Below are positions 24,979 to 34,339 of a stretch of DNA of 64,000 bases, piece by piece. The translations under genes were made by a program, and so were the position numbers. Below the pieces are notes generated by a model. That model saw nothing but the letters and a program-made list of their open reading frames with translations, was not told the DNA's origin and did not search any database. The number at the start of each line of letters is the position of its first letter. Position 1 is the first letter of the stretch. The DNA is from QWHO01 sp021404945 (lineage in GTDB: Bacteria > Vulcanimicrobiota > Xenobia > Xenobiales > QWHO01): contig CAUJEN010000124.1 of NCBI GenBank assembly GCA_963169765.1, positions 1-64,000 on the forward strand. Direction: 5' to 3'.

Positions 24979-25713
24979 ATGACCTACCTCAACGTGCGAA
25001 CCCCCGAGCAGATCCGAGCCAGCGTCGAAGCTGAGAAACGCTCTCCGGAGGCCCGCAGGTACGATGTCACGCGCTACTTCCGGCCTTCCGTGGCGGTCGA
25101 TCTGGTGGTCTTCACCGCCACGAAGAATCAGCTTCAGGTGATGCTGGTGGAGCGCAAGGACTGGCCCTTCAAGGGGCGCTGGGCTTTGCCGGGCGGGTTC
25201 GTGCGCGAGCACGAAGGCCTGATGGCTGCTGCCAAGCGTGAGCTGGAGGAGGAAACCGGGGTTTCGGACGTCTATCTCGAGCAGCTGCGCGCTTTTGGCG
25301 ATCCGGAGCGCGACCCGCGCACGCGGGTGATCACGGTAGCCCATTACGCGCTGATTCTCTCCGAGCGCTTGCGCATGAAGGCCTCCGGCGATGCGGGCCA
25401 GGTGCGCTGGTGGTCGGTCTACGAGCTGCCTGAGCTGGCCTTCGATCACGACCTGATTCTGGACCTGGCTCTCACCCGGATGCGCTCGCAAATCATGTCC
25501 TCTCGAGTCGCCTTCCGGCTGTTGCCGGAGAAGTTCACCCTGACCGAGATCCAGAAGCTTTACGAGATCATCCTGGGAAAGACGTTGGACAAACGCAATT
25601 TTCGCAAGAAGATCCTCTCGGCCGGGGTGGTCATCGAGACCGACGAAACCATTCTCAAAGGCCGGCATCGGCCGGCCCGGCTGTTCCGTTTCAATCCTGA
25701 GATGGAGGAGTGA
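24979..25713 (+). CDS. NrtR-like Nudix-winged helix regulator
   Basis: A 244-residue protein with a Nudix domain (about residues 35-165) and a C-terminal winged-helix domain (FRLLPEKFTLTEIQKLYEIILG ... KRNFRKKIL), the architecture of NrtR, a repressor of NAD biosynthesis genes that responds to ADP-ribose. The Nudix box reads GGFVREHEGLMAAAKRELEEETGV, so the Glu residues for catalysis are kept and hydrolase activity is possible. It lies head-to-head with nadK, which supports a role in NAD(P) metabolism. It converges with the next gene with no gap. Confidence 0.85.
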   Translation: MTYLNVRTPEQIRASVEAEKRSPEARRYDVTRYFRPSVAVDLVVFTATKNQLQVMLVERKDWPFKGRWALPGGFVREHEGLMAAAKRELEEETGVSDVYLEQLRAFGDPERDPRTRVITVAHYALILSERLRMKASGDAGQVRWWSVYELPELAFDHDLILDLALTRMRSQIMSSRVAFRLLPEKFTLTEIQKLYEIILGKTLDKRNFRKKILSAGVVIETDETILKGRHRPARLFRFNPEMEE

Positions 25714-26538
25714 TCAGTCCTTGCCGGTGAGCGAGCGGATGCCGTGGTAACCGGCGCCCAGCACCGCTCCCGTGGCCCCGCCGGCCAGGCTGCCCGCGAA
25801 GGCGCCCAACGGCTCGCCGGCTTTGGCGCCCAGAGCGCCTCCGGCCAGCGCGAATCCGATCATCAGCGGAGCTGACAACACGGCCGGGGCCGCAGCGGCG
25901 ATCGGCAGGGCTGCGATGGTGCCCAACGCGATGCCCCAGCCCAGCCCCTGAACCTTGCCGGCGGCCCCTCCGATGGGCGCGCCCAGGGCCGAGCCGGCGT
26001 CAAAGCCCGACTTGGCGGCGCTGCCGAAAGAGGCGGCTCCCTGCAGGTCGCCCAGGCTCGAGCGCAGGTCCGCGCCATAATCTTTCAACTCGGCCAGGGT
26101 GCGGGACAAGAAGCCCCCTTTGGCCTGAGCCTGGAGGTCGTCCACGCGCATCGCGTCGTCCACTTTTTCCGCCCCGGCGGCGGCCTGGTAGGCCACCACG
26201 GCGCCCGCAGCCACGCCGGCCCCGATGGCCGCCAGAGAGCTCAGGCCTACGCTCAGCCCGAAGACATTGTTGACCAGGTTGACGGTGCCCTCGGCGAGCT
26301 GCATCTTGGGCAGCATCCCCAGTGTCACCTGGGACATGAACGAGCCCGCCAGAGTCGTGCCCACCCCGGCCACCGAGGCGCCCACGTATCCGGCCGCGGC
26401 CCCGCCCAGAGCGGCGGCTCCGCGTCCGACCGCGCCAAGGCCCGAGGATTCCTCGCGGCTCTCTTGGCTGCTTGCTGGCGCGCTGCTCGCGCTCCGGTTG
26501 TAAGAGATGGGACGTGCTGCCAGGGCGGTTACGTTCAT
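25714..26538 (-). CDS. Gly/Ala-rich hypothetical membrane-associated protein
   Basis: A 274-residue protein dominated by Gly, Ala and small hydrophobic residues. Several segments (LGGAAAGYVGASVAGVGTTL, LSSLAAIGAGVAAGAVVAY and the C-terminal third) could insert in membranes as glycine-zipper helices. The central part is soluble and helical (DDLQAQAKGGFLSRTLAELKDY). The ATG at 26538 has GGAGG 8 bases upstream, which decides the start over the longer frame. Not recognised; glycine-zipper proteins include toxins and envelope proteins, but nothing here is specific. Confidence 0.65.
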   Translation of the reverse strand: MNVTALAARPISYNRSASSAPASSQESREESSGLGAVGRGAAALGGAAAGYVGASVAGVGTTLAGSFMSQVTLGMLPKMQLAEGTVNLVNNVFGLSVGLSSLAAIGAGVAAGAVVAYQAAAGAEKVDDAMRVDDLQAQAKGGFLSRTLAELKDYGADLRSSLGDLQGAASFGSAAKSGFDAGSALGAPIGGAAGKVQGLGWGIALGTIAALPIAAAAPAVLSAPLMIGFALAGGALGAKAGEPLGAFAGSLAGGATGAVLGAGYHGIRSLTGKD

Positions 26539-26629
26539 GGGATGCCTCCAGGTTTTTGAGCACCCCGATTCTAGCTCAGGCATCCGGCCAGGATGTATCG
26601 AGTCTATGAACTTCCGGTTACGCGAAGGG

Positions 26630-27979
26630 TCAGTCCCGGGCTTCGATGAGCTCGAGCAGCTCGTCTTTCTTGCTGGAGACCAGACCCTCGTCGCCTCGGC
26701 TCTCCAGGTTAAGCCGCAACAATGGCTCGGTGTTGGAGGCGCGCAGGTTGAAGCGCCAGTCGGCGAATTCCAGGCTGATGCCGTCCATGGTATCCACCCG
26801 CAGGCATTCCGGCTCGTAGCGCTCGCGCACCAGCTGCATCACGGCGCCGGCGTCCTTCACCGTGCGGTTGATCTCGCCGCTGACCGGATACTTGTCGCGA
26901 GCGTTGCGGATCAACTCGGCCAGCCCGCGATCCTTGCGGCTCATCCAGTCGAGCACCCAGAGCCAGGGAAGCATGCCGCTGTCGCAGCCGCCGAAGCGCT
27001 GGAAGTAATGATGGGCCGACATCTCCCCGCCGTAGGCGGCCTGCAGCTCCTGCATCTTCTTCTTGAAGAACACGTGACCGGTGGGGATCTGTACCGCCAT
27101 CCCCCCGGACTTCTCCACCCGCTCCATGGTATTCCAGATCTGGCGGGGATCGTGCAGAATGGTGGCGCCCGGGTTGAAGAACAGGGCGCGCTCGGCCAGC
27201 AGGCCAACCAGATAGTAGCCGTCCACGAACTCCCCGTGCTCGTCGAAGAAGAAGCAGCGGTCGAAGTCGCCGTCCCAGGCCACTCCCAGATCGGCATCCG
27301 CTTTCAGCACGGCGTCGGTGGTATGGTGGCGCTTCTCGGGCAGGAGCGGGTTGGGAACTCCATGCGGGAAGTTGCCGTCCGGGTCGCCGTGCAGCAATTG
27401 GAGGTTCCAGCCCAGTCTCTCGGCCAGGGCCAGCACCACCGGGCCGGCGCAACCATTGCCCCCGTTGCAGACCATCTTGCGGCCCTTCAAACGCTCGAGA
27501 TCGAAGTTCTCGAGCAGAAAGTCGAGGTATTCGCCGCGCAGGTCCTGGCCCTCGACCTTGCCGCGGGTGGGGCCGGAGGACACCTGGCCGGTGGCCAGTC
27601 GCTCGATCTCGCTCAGGCCACTGTCGCGACCGATGGGAGAGGCGTTGCGAGCGACCAGCTTCATGCCGTTGTAGTCGGCGGGATTGTGGGAAGCGGTCAC
27701 CATGATGCCCCCGTCGAGCTGGCGATGAAAGGTGGCGAAGTAGACCTCCTCGGTACCGCACTGGCCCAGAAAGAGCACGTTGGCTCCCCCTCGGGTGAGG
27801 CCCTGAACCAGGGCGTAAGCAATTTCAGGGGAGGACAATCGCATGTCGTGGCCTACGGCCACCGTGCCCGGCTTGAGCACCTGGGCGTAAGCGGCCCCGA
27901 TGCGCTCAGCCAGCTCGCCGTCCAGCTCTGAGGGCACCTTGCCCCTGACGTCATAGGCTTTGAAACATGTCAGCGTCAT
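26630..27979 (-). CDS. manB: Phosphomannomutase/phosphoglucomutase
   Basis: A 449-residue alpha-D-phosphohexomutase that interconverts mannose (or glucose) 6-phosphate and 1-phosphate. Signatures are FKAYDVRGKVP at the N-terminus, the phosphoserine loop TASHNPADYNG, the metal loop DGDFDR and the C-terminal phosphate loop RASNTEPLLR. It overlaps manC by ATGA, so together they make GDP-mannose from mannose 6-phosphate. The product would feed extracellular polysaccharide or glycan synthesis, in keeping with the nucleotide-sugar enzyme nearby. Confidence 0.92.
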   Translation of the reverse strand: MTLTCFKAYDVRGKVPSELDGELAERIGAAYAQVLKPGTVAVGHDMRLSSPEIAYALVQGLTRGGANVLFLGQCGTEEVYFATFHRQLDGGIMVTASHNPADYNGMKLVARNASPIGRDSGLSEIERLATGQVSSGPTRGKVEGQDLRGEYLDFLLENFDLERLKGRKMVCNGGNGCAGPVVLALAERLGWNLQLLHGDPDGNFPHGVPNPLLPEKRHHTTDAVLKADADLGVAWDGDFDRCFFFDEHGEFVDGYYLVGLLAERALFFNPGATILHDPRQIWNTMERVEKSGGMAVQIPTGHVFFKKKMQELQAAYGGEMSAHHYFQRFGGCDSGMLPWLWVLDWMSRKDRGLAELIRNARDKYPVSGEINRTVKDAGAVMQLVRERYEPECLRVDTMDGISLEFADWRFNLRASNTEPLLRLNLESRGDEGLVSSKKDELLELIEARD

Positions 27980-29037
27980 CGTTCCTCGGGGCTCAAGCTT
28001 CCTACCAATTTCTTGACCTCTTCCAGGTGGTCGCGGTGGGCCACCAGGGTGCGTTTCCCGGCCCGCACGACCACCAGATTCTCCACCCCGACCAGCGAGA
28101 CCAGCTCTTCGGGCTGCTCGCAATAAATGACGTTACCCTGGGCTCGGTGGCTGGCCAACCGCCCCCGATGCCGGTTTCCCTGCTGCTCGTCGAGGAAGCC
28201 TTCCACCGCCTGCCAGCCGCCCAGGTCGCTCCACTCGTAGTCGGTCACCACCGCGGCGCGTCGCGTCGCCTTCTCCATCACCGCATAGTCGATGGAGATG
28301 GGGCTGAGTGGCTGGAAGCTTGTCTCCAGCGCTTCCTCGAACCGGTCGGTTCCATAAGCTTGCACGGCTGGAGCCAGAGCCTCGAGATGGCCGGGCAGGT
28401 GGACCTCGAGCTCGGCCAGGATAGCCGAGGTGGTCCAGCAGAACATGCCGCTGTTCCAGTAGTAGCGTCCCTCTTGCAGGAAGTGCCTGGCCGTGATCCG
28501 GTCTGGCTTCTCTCGAAATGAGAGCAGCTCATGGTGGCGCAGGGGGTCGGGGCGCTCCAGGCGAGGACCGAGCTCGAGGTAGCCATAGCCGGTCTCGGGC
28601 CGGGTGGGCGGGATAGCGAAGGTATAGAGGCTGCCCGATTCGCGGGCCGCCCGTGCGGCCGAGGCCAGACAGGCCTGGAAGCGATCCACCGGCTCGATGT
28701 GATGGTCCGAGGTCAAGATGGCCAAGGTCGCGTTCCCATACAGCTTGCGGCAGAGAAGGGCGGCCAGGGCCACCGCGGCGGCCGTATCTCGCCGGCAGGG
28801 CTCACCCACCACGTGGCCCACCTGCACCTGCTCGCGCACCAGGCCGGTGTAGGCGCGCGAGGTCAGAACCAGGGTGCGGTCGGGCGGGCAGAGGCCTTCG
28901 AGACGGTCACAGCTGGCCTGCAGCAGCGTGCGCTCACCGCCCAGAGGGAGAAACTGCTTGGGTTTCCGTTCGGTGCTGACCGGCCAGAAGCGCGTGCCAG
29001 CGCCGCCGGCCATGATGATGCAAACCAGGTCGTGCAT
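27976..29037 (-). CDS. manC: Mannose-1-phosphate guanylyltransferase
   Basis: A 353-residue enzyme that forms GDP-mannose from mannose 1-phosphate and GTP. The pyrophosphorylase signature GGAGTRFWPVSTERKPKQFL starts at about residue 11. Other family blocks are DHHIEP, ETGYGYLELG, FREKPD, YYWNSGMF and SIDYAVMEK. The C-terminal phosphomannose isomerase domain of the bifunctional AlgA type is missing, so it is the monofunctional form. It is the first gene of the manC-manB unit. Confidence 0.93.
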   Translation of the reverse strand: MHDLVCIIMAGGAGTRFWPVSTERKPKQFLPLGGERTLLQASCDRLEGLCPPDRTLVLTSRAYTGLVREQVQVGHVVGEPCRRDTAAAVALAALLCRKLYGNATLAILTSDHHIEPVDRFQACLASAARAARESGSLYTFAIPPTRPETGYGYLELGPRLERPDPLRHHELLSFREKPDRITARHFLQEGRYYWNSGMFCWTTSAILAELEVHLPGHLEALAPAVQAYGTDRFEEALETSFQPLSPISIDYAVMEKATRRAAVVTDYEWSDLGGWQAVEGFLDEQQGNRHRGRLASHRAQGNVIYCEQPEELVSLVGVENLVVVRAGKRTLVAHRDHLEEVKKLVGSLSPEER

Positions 29038-29073
29038 GGGCGGACAGCCCCTTCGACCCGGGGCGTAAAGACC

Positions 29074-29757
29074 CTACGTGTTGGGCAACAAAGCGTTGGT
29101 GGCCGTGTCCTGGCGCGTGCCGTAGAAGACAAAATTGCCGTCGGGGTGAGAAGGAGCGTTATTCATGTTGGCCTTGGTGGTGGTGCGGGTGGTGCCCGTG
29201 GCGGGGTCGGCGTAGGTGACCTTGTCGCCGTCCACCTTGATGATGGTCACGATGTGCCCCATCCCCGAAACCGAGAACTCGGGCCCGTTCAGGGCCACGA
29301 TGACGGGAGTCTGCTCCTGGTTGACCTTCTGCTCGATCAAAGGCCACTTGTCGGCCCCGATGTTGCCCGCGTCGGACCAGGTGATGCCGTGGGGCTGGCA
29401 TTCGGTGTTCAGAGCCCGCATCAACTCGAAGCCATACTTGGCGTCGATGTCGTAGTCCTTGAGATTCTGACCGGTCAGGGTGTTGATGCACATGGCCACG
29501 CTCGTCTGCCCGCAGGAAACCGAGTTGTTCTGGGCCAGGGGGGTGAGGTTCAGCGGATTGGTGCTGCCGCCCCACTGCTGGGGGTTGTACTGGTTGAGCT
29601 TCATGGAGGCCGCGTCCTGAGCTGGCTTCTTGTTCTTCAGGCTCTTCTCGGACTGGCTCATCAGGTGCTGGAAATAGGCCGAGTCAGGCGGCGGTCCCTG
29701 GATACGGGACTCGATCTGCTTGATACGCCCTTCGATGCGGTCGATGCCTTCGAGCAC
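29074..29757 (-). CDS. C39-like papain-fold peptidase
   Basis: A 227-residue protein with a helical N-terminus (about residues 1-50) and a C39-like cysteine peptidase domain. The probable nucleophile is in NSVSCGQTSVAMC, the His in GMGHIVTI, and the third residue is the Asp of YADPATG. No signal peptide is visible. A second, differently built C39-like protein is encoded at 53110-54153. The target is unknown; such enzymes cleave Gly-Gly leaders or cell-wall peptides. It lies 36 bases upstream of manC on the same strand but is probably functionally unrelated. Confidence 0.75.
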   Translation of the reverse strand: MLEGIDRIEGRIKQIESRIQGPPPDSAYFQHLMSQSEKSLKNKKPAQDAASMKLNQYNPQQWGGSTNPLNLTPLAQNNSVSCGQTSVAMCINTLTGQNLKDYDIDAKYGFELMRALNTECQPHGITWSDAGNIGADKWPLIEQKVNQEQTPVIVALNGPEFSVSGMGHIVTIIKVDGDKVTYADPATGTTRTTTKANMNNAPSHPDGNFVFYGTRQDTATNALLPNT

Positions 29758-29907
29758 GGATTGGCCTCCCGGTCAGTCTTGTGGCTTGCCCCTATTGTAA
29801 CCGACCGGGGCAAGTTCCCCAACCGGAGGCTTGTAAAACTTTTGTAACAACCCGCGACCGAACTTCGTGACAGGAGGCTCCCCGCCTGGAACAGAAGCCC
29901 TCAATGC

Positions 29908-31776
29908 TTGAGTTCTCGCACCAAAGTCGGTCTGGCGCTGGGAGATTTCTTCCTGGTGATGCTGAGCCTGGTGGGCGCCGTGGCCCTCCGACTCGACTTC
30001 GACCACGGCGCCATGGCGCGTTTCCTGGATCCGGTTGCCTGGTTCTACCCCAGCGTTGCTGCCACCGTGGTGTTCGTCTTCTGGCTGCTCGGGATCTATC
30101 ACAAGGTCTGGCGCTACGCTGGCGTCTCCGATCTTCTCTCGATCGTGGCCGGCGTCACCATCGCCTTTGTCCCCTTCCAGGTGGCGGTCGTCTTCACCGG
30201 GGGAGCCGTCTTTCCGCGCACCTCGCTCATCGTGGGCTGGTTCATCGCGGTGGCGGGCTGTGGCGGGATCCGCTTTCTGTTGCGCCTGGCCAGCGAGCGG
30301 CAGGGCACAGGGATCGGCAAACGCGTGTTGATCGTCGGAGCGGGCGATGCCGGCGAGGCGGTGCTGCGCGATCTGCGCCGCTCTGCCGGACGGGTGCAGG
30401 TGGTCGGCCTGGTGGACGATCAGCCCGGCCATCGCGGTCTTCGCATCCACGGTGTGGCCGTGCTCGGCTCGGTGGACGACCTGAGCGAGCTGGTGGAAGC
30501 GCTGGCGGTGAGCCAGGTCATCCTGGCCCAGCCGGCCCCCGCCCTGGTGCGCAGGGTGGTGGATGGCCTGGCCGGAAGCCAGGTCGAGCTTCGGGTCGCT
30601 CCGGGTCTCACCGAGCTGGCCGAGGCCAACCTGCTGCGCGAGGTGCGTATCGAGGACTTGCTCGAGCGCGATCCCATTCGGCTCGACATGGAGGGCGTGG
30701 CCTCCTACCTGGCGGGACGCACGGTGCTGGTGACCGGGGCAGGCGGCTCGATCGGCTCGGAGATCTGTCGCCAGGTCAGCAAGTTCTCTCCCAAGCTGCT
30801 GATTCTGCTCGGTCGGGGCGAGAACAGCATCTACGAGATCAGCCTGGAGCTTCGTGAGCACAAGATCGCCTGCTACATCGCCGACGTGCGCGACCCCAGC
30901 CGGATGCGCTCGCTCTTTGAGCTCTATAAGCCCGAGGTGGTGTTCCACGCCGCCGCCCATAAGCACGTGCCCTTGATGGAGGCAAATCCCTCCGAGGCCG
31001 TTTCCAACAATGTCTTCGGCACCCTGCAGGTCATGGAGCTGTCTCGAGAGCATGGAGTGGAGAAGTTCATCCTGCTCTCCACCGACAAAGCGGTCAACCC
31101 CTGCAGCGTGATGGGAGCTACCAAGCGTATGTGCGAGCTGCTCCTGGTGAGCCAGCGCTCGCCCGGTTTCGTGGCCGTGCGCTTCGGCAACGTGCTGGGC
31201 AGTCGAGGGAGCGTGATCCCCACGTTCCGCCGTCAGATCCTGCGAGGCGGACCGGTGACCGTGACCGATCCGGAGATGTCGCGCTACTTCATGACCATCC
31301 CCGAAGCGGTAACCCTGGTGCTGCAGGCGGCCGCCATCTCCAGGGGGGGCGAGCTCTACATTCTGGACATGGGCCAGCCTGTCAAGATCGTGGATCTGGC
31401 CCGCAACCTGATCCGTCTTTCGGGTTTCGAGCCCGATCGGGATATCCCCATCGAATTTACCGGTATCCGCCCGGGCGAGAAGCTGCGCGAGGGCCTGATC
31501 AACGAGGGGGAGCAAACGGCTCCCAGCGGGGCTCCCAAGATCATGAAGGTGACCACCGCGCCTCCCGGACCGGACTGGCCGGGCTCGCAGCTCGAGGAGT
31601 TGCGCCAGGCTGCCGAGCGAGACGACGGCGAGCGTTGCGTGGAGCTCATCCAGCAGCTTTTGGGGAATTTCAAGACCGGGGTGGAGGTGCCTGTCGAGCT
31701 GAACGTGGGGCAAACCCTGGAGCAGGCGAAGGAATCGCCTGCGCAGCAAGGAATACACGCGCACTCTGAACCCTAA
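29908..31776 (+). CDS. CapD/FlaA1-type nucleotide-sugar 4,6-dehydratase, membrane-bound
   Basis: A 622-residue protein of the WbpM/CapD/PglF class. It has four N-terminal membrane helices (about residues 8-120), a CoA-binding-like Rossmann domain (VLIVGAGDAGEAVLRDL) and an SDR domain (VLVTGAGGSIGSEICRQ). The SDR active site is of the Met-x3-Lys type (STDKAVNPCSVMGATKR) typical of UDP-GlcNAc 4,6-dehydratases, so diamino-sugar or capsule synthesis is likely. TTG at 29908 is the probable start; no ATG fits. The C-terminus has a ~30-residue Gln/Glu-rich tail. It is followed after 11 bases by a subtilase. Confidence 0.88.
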   Translation: MSSRTKVGLALGDFFLVMLSLVGAVALRLDFDHGAMARFLDPVAWFYPSVAATVVFVFWLLGIYHKVWRYAGVSDLLSIVAGVTIAFVPFQVAVVFTGGAVFPRTSLIVGWFIAVAGCGGIRFLLRLASERQGTGIGKRVLIVGAGDAGEAVLRDLRRSAGRVQVVGLVDDQPGHRGLRIHGVAVLGSVDDLSELVEALAVSQVILAQPAPALVRRVVDGLAGSQVELRVAPGLTELAEANLLREVRIEDLLERDPIRLDMEGVASYLAGRTVLVTGAGGSIGSEICRQVSKFSPKLLILLGRGENSIYEISLELREHKIACYIADVRDPSRMRSLFELYKPEVVFHAAAHKHVPLMEANPSEAVSNNVFGTLQVMELSREHGVEKFILLSTDKAVNPCSVMGATKRMCELLLVSQRSPGFVAVRFGNVLGSRGSVIPTFRRQILRGGPVTVTDPEMSRYFMTIPEAVTLVLQAAAISRGGELYILDMGQPVKIVDLARNLIRLSGFEPDRDIPIEFTGIRPGEKLREGLINEGEQTAPSGAPKIMKVTTAPPGPDWPGSQLEELRQAAERDDGERCVELIQQLLGNFKTGVEVPVELNVGQTLEQAKESPAQQGIHAHSEP

Positions 31777-31787
31777 GGAGTTCCTCG

Positions 31788-33605
31788 ATGACCCGACGCC
31801 TGCTTCGCACCGTTCCGCTGGCACTGATCCTGATCGCCCTGGCTGCCACCGTCTGGTGGGATACGAGCGGTCAGGACCAGTTCCGGCTTTCGCGGGTGGG
31901 GGTGGCCGACCAGTCCGAGGCACTGACCACGTTCGTCGACCCCGACGGGCCCGGTCCCCTTCCCGGGGGATTGGAGCGACTGGAGGGCAGCCTGGTGGTG
32001 GACCTCAAGGATGACGCCTCCTCGGCCGAGATCGTGGCCCTGGAGCAGCGGCTCGAGGTCGACCTGCGCTACAACTCGCAGAGCTCGGTGCGGGCCGGCC
32101 TGACCGTGGCCGAGGTTTCGGAAGACCGTCTGCCCTCGCTTCTAGCTGAGCTCGCCCAGGATCCCCTGGTGCAGCACGTCGAGCCCAACTACCTCTACTT
32201 CGCTCAGAGTTTTCCCAACGACCCGATGTTCAACCAGCAGTGGCATATGACCCAGGTCAAGGCAGTCGAGGCCTGGCCCTGGTCCAACGGCCAGAACGCC
32301 GTGGTGGCCGTGCTGGACACGGGCGTGGCCTATGAGAACTACGAGAGCTTCCACCAGGTGGAGGACCTCGACCAGACCCGCTTCGTGCCAGGCTACGACT
32401 TCGTGAACAAGCGCGTGCAGGCGCTCGACGACCACTGTCATGGCACCCACGTGGCCGGCACCATCGCCCAGTCCACTAACAACGGCAAGGGCGTCGTGGG
32501 CGTGGCCTGGGGCGCCGCCATCATGCCCGTCAAGGTGCTCAGCAAAGGTGGCTCGGGCTCGGTGGCCAACATCGCCGACGCCATCAACTTCGCTGCCGAC
32601 CATGGGGCCAGCGCCATCAACATGAGCCTGGGCGGCCCGTTCCCCAGCACCGTGATGGACGAGGCCTGCAGTTATGCCAAGAGCCACGGAACAGCCGTGG
32701 TTTGCGCCGCCGGCAACGAGTCCAAGAATCGGCCCTCCTACCCGGCCGCCTACTCCGCCTGCATCTCGGTATCGGCCGTGGATCGTGACGAAAACCTGAC
32801 CTGGTACACCAACTTTGGGCCCGAGATCGACCTGGCCGCCCCCGGCGGCTCGACCCGCAACGACGCCACCGGTGGGGTGCTGCAGAACACCATCGAGGTG
32901 CAGAACCACAAAAAGAGCGGCTACTTCTACTTCCAGGGCACCTCCATGGCCTGCCCCCACGCGGCCGGAGAGGCGGCCCTGATCGCCAGCCTGGGCGTCA
33001 CCAATCCCTCGGCGGTCGAGGCGATGATGAAGAGCACGGCTCGCTCCAAAGGCAAGGAAGGCAAGCAGAAGGGCTACGGCGCCGGAATCATGGATGCCAG
33101 CAAAGCGGTCTGGAAGGCCGGCTTCGTCTACGGAGCCTGGCGCCTGGGTCTGGCCGTGGTGATCGGAGCCTTCGTGCTCCTTCCCCTGCTGCGGCGGGGC
33201 GCGCTCATCAGCGCCGGGGCCACTTTGCCCGGGCTCGTCGTGGGCTCCTCAGGCTTCTTCTTCCTGCCGCTCTTCATGGGAAATCAGGTGCCTCTGAGTC
33301 CCATGCTGACCTCGGGCTTTCCCCAGTGGGATATGCTGTTGCTGGGAGCGGGCGGCCATGCCAACCCGATCTTTTACAGCTGCCTGATCCCGATGGCGCT
33401 GGCGGTGCTGGTGGTGGAGAACCGGTTCCTGCGCGCCGTGGTGGCCGGCCTGACGGCGGGCATCGCTGCCCACCTGCTCTTCGGGGCGGTTACGGGAGCG
33501 GCTACGGTGCTCTATATCCCGGCTATCCTCAGCCGACTGTGGCTGCTCTTCAACGGTTTCCTGTGCATCTTCCTGGCTGTGGTGCTTGCCGAAGATCAGC
33601 CTTGA
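31788..33605 (+). CDS. Subtilisin-like serine protease with C-terminal membrane domain
   Basis: A 605-residue S8 protease. It has a signal-anchor (about 1-27), an I9-like propeptide (SLVVDLKDDASSAEIVALEQ), and a catalytic domain with Asp177 (AVLDTGV), His218 (HGTHVAG), oxyanion Asn in AAGNES and Ser386 (GTSMACPH). The last ~165 residues form about five membrane helices, so the active site is probably tethered at the outer face of the membrane. The ribosome site AAGGAG precedes the ATG by 9 bases. The membrane tail is unusual for subtilases. It could process exported proteins together with the nearby secreted ones. Confidence 0.88.
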   Translation: MTRRLLRTVPLALILIALAATVWWDTSGQDQFRLSRVGVADQSEALTTFVDPDGPGPLPGGLERLEGSLVVDLKDDASSAEIVALEQRLEVDLRYNSQSSVRAGLTVAEVSEDRLPSLLAELAQDPLVQHVEPNYLYFAQSFPNDPMFNQQWHMTQVKAVEAWPWSNGQNAVVAVLDTGVAYENYESFHQVEDLDQTRFVPGYDFVNKRVQALDDHCHGTHVAGTIAQSTNNGKGVVGVAWGAAIMPVKVLSKGGSGSVANIADAINFAADHGASAINMSLGGPFPSTVMDEACSYAKSHGTAVVCAAGNESKNRPSYPAAYSACISVSAVDRDENLTWYTNFGPEIDLAAPGGSTRNDATGGVLQNTIEVQNHKKSGYFYFQGTSMACPHAAGEAALIASLGVTNPSAVEAMMKSTARSKGKEGKQKGYGAGIMDASKAVWKAGFVYGAWRLGLAVVIGAFVLLPLLRRGALISAGATLPGLVVGSSGFFFLPLFMGNQVPLSPMLTSGFPQWDMLLLGAGGHANPIFYSCLIPMALAVLVVENRFLRAVVAGLTAGIAAHLLFGAVTGAATVLYIPAILSRLWLLFNGFLCIFLAVVLAEDQP

Positions 33606-33729
33606 GCGGCTCCTGGGCAGCGCCTGCCTGGTTCTGCTGGTGGTCGGCCCGCTGGGCGACCTGATTGATCGTCAGCCCACGCAAGTCCAGAGAGGCGGCG
33701 AGAATTCCAGATGGACCAGAGGGTCGTAA
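33586..33729 (+). CDS. Possible small membrane peptide overlapping the protease stop
   Basis: A 47-residue frame starting TTG at 33586 within the last codons of the subtilase. It reads MPKISLERLLGSACLVLLVVGPLGD..., a single hydrophobic helix followed by a polar tail. The overlap would allow coupled translation. There is no independent ribosome site and I recognise no homologue, so it may be chance. Confidence 0.25.
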   Translation: MPKISLERLLGSACLVLLVVGPLGDLIDRQPTQVQRGGENSRWTRGS

Positions 33730-33739
33730 CCAGCCCGTT

Positions 33740-34303
33740 TCAGAGAAGCTCGGCCACCCGTACGGCCCGGTCAGGGACGAACAGGGGGGCGCACTCTTCC
33801 TGCTCCCCGAAGACCCGGCGAGAGCCATAGCCGACGCCAAAAGGCGCCTCGGGATCGGGCCGCGGGTCGCGGTAGACCTCCAGGCTGCGAGTGTTGCGAT
33901 TCAAGATCCAGTACTCCGGCACACCGGCGCGTGCATAGAGGCTGGCTTTCTCGCACCGGTCGTAGGCCAGCGAGGTCACCGAGACTTCGATGACCAGGTC
34001 GGCCGTGCTCGGGTGCCGGGCGGGATCGAACCTCTCGCGTGGGATGAGGGCAAAGTCCGGCTCGAGCTCGGTGCGCTCACCCACGGTCAGGGGAAGCTGT
34101 ACTCGCACGAAGTGGGTGGCGCCGAAGGCTACCACCAGCAGCTGGTTGGCAAAGGTCAGGCTGGTGCTGTGCTGGGGTCCCTGCGGCGTCATGGCGATGA
34201 TCTCTCCTTCCACCAGCTCGGTGTGCTCGAGAAACCCGGCTTCGCCCAGGGCGTAGTACTCGGCCAGAGTCCACAGGCGAGGCTGAGCGTGCGTCACTGC
34301 CAT
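33740..34303 (-). CDS. Uma2 family (DUF820) PD-(D/E)XK nuclease-like protein
   Basis: A 187-residue protein of the Uma2/DUF820 family, common in cyanobacteria and other bacteria with complex life styles and assigned a restriction-endonuclease-like fold. Typical blocks are FLEHTELVEGEIIAMTPQGPQH, ELEPDFALIPRER, ADLVIEVSVTSLAYDR and KASLYARAGVPEYWILN, with the catalytic Asp-(E/V)-x-K arrangement between PDFAL and EVS. The biological role is unproven. It stands between the convergent subtilase and the phosphorylase with its own start. Confidence 0.85.
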   Translation of the reverse strand: MAVTHAQPRLWTLAEYYALGEAGFLEHTELVEGEIIAMTPQGPQHSTSLTFANQLLVVAFGATHFVRVQLPLTVGERTELEPDFALIPRERFDPARHPSTADLVIEVSVTSLAYDRCEKASLYARAGVPEYWILNRNTRSLEVYRDPRPDPEAPFGVGYGSRRVFGEQEECAPLFVPDRAVRVAELL

Positions 34304-34339
34304 CTGACTTGATTTGGCTCCGCCGTAAGCGGAATCCTT

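Noticed and set aside
29773..31923. Very long open frame on the minus strand opposite the CapD-type gene
   Set aside because: It is a shadow of a real gene: low-complexity His/Gln/Ala-rich translation with no family resemblance, fully overlapped by a clear dehydratase.
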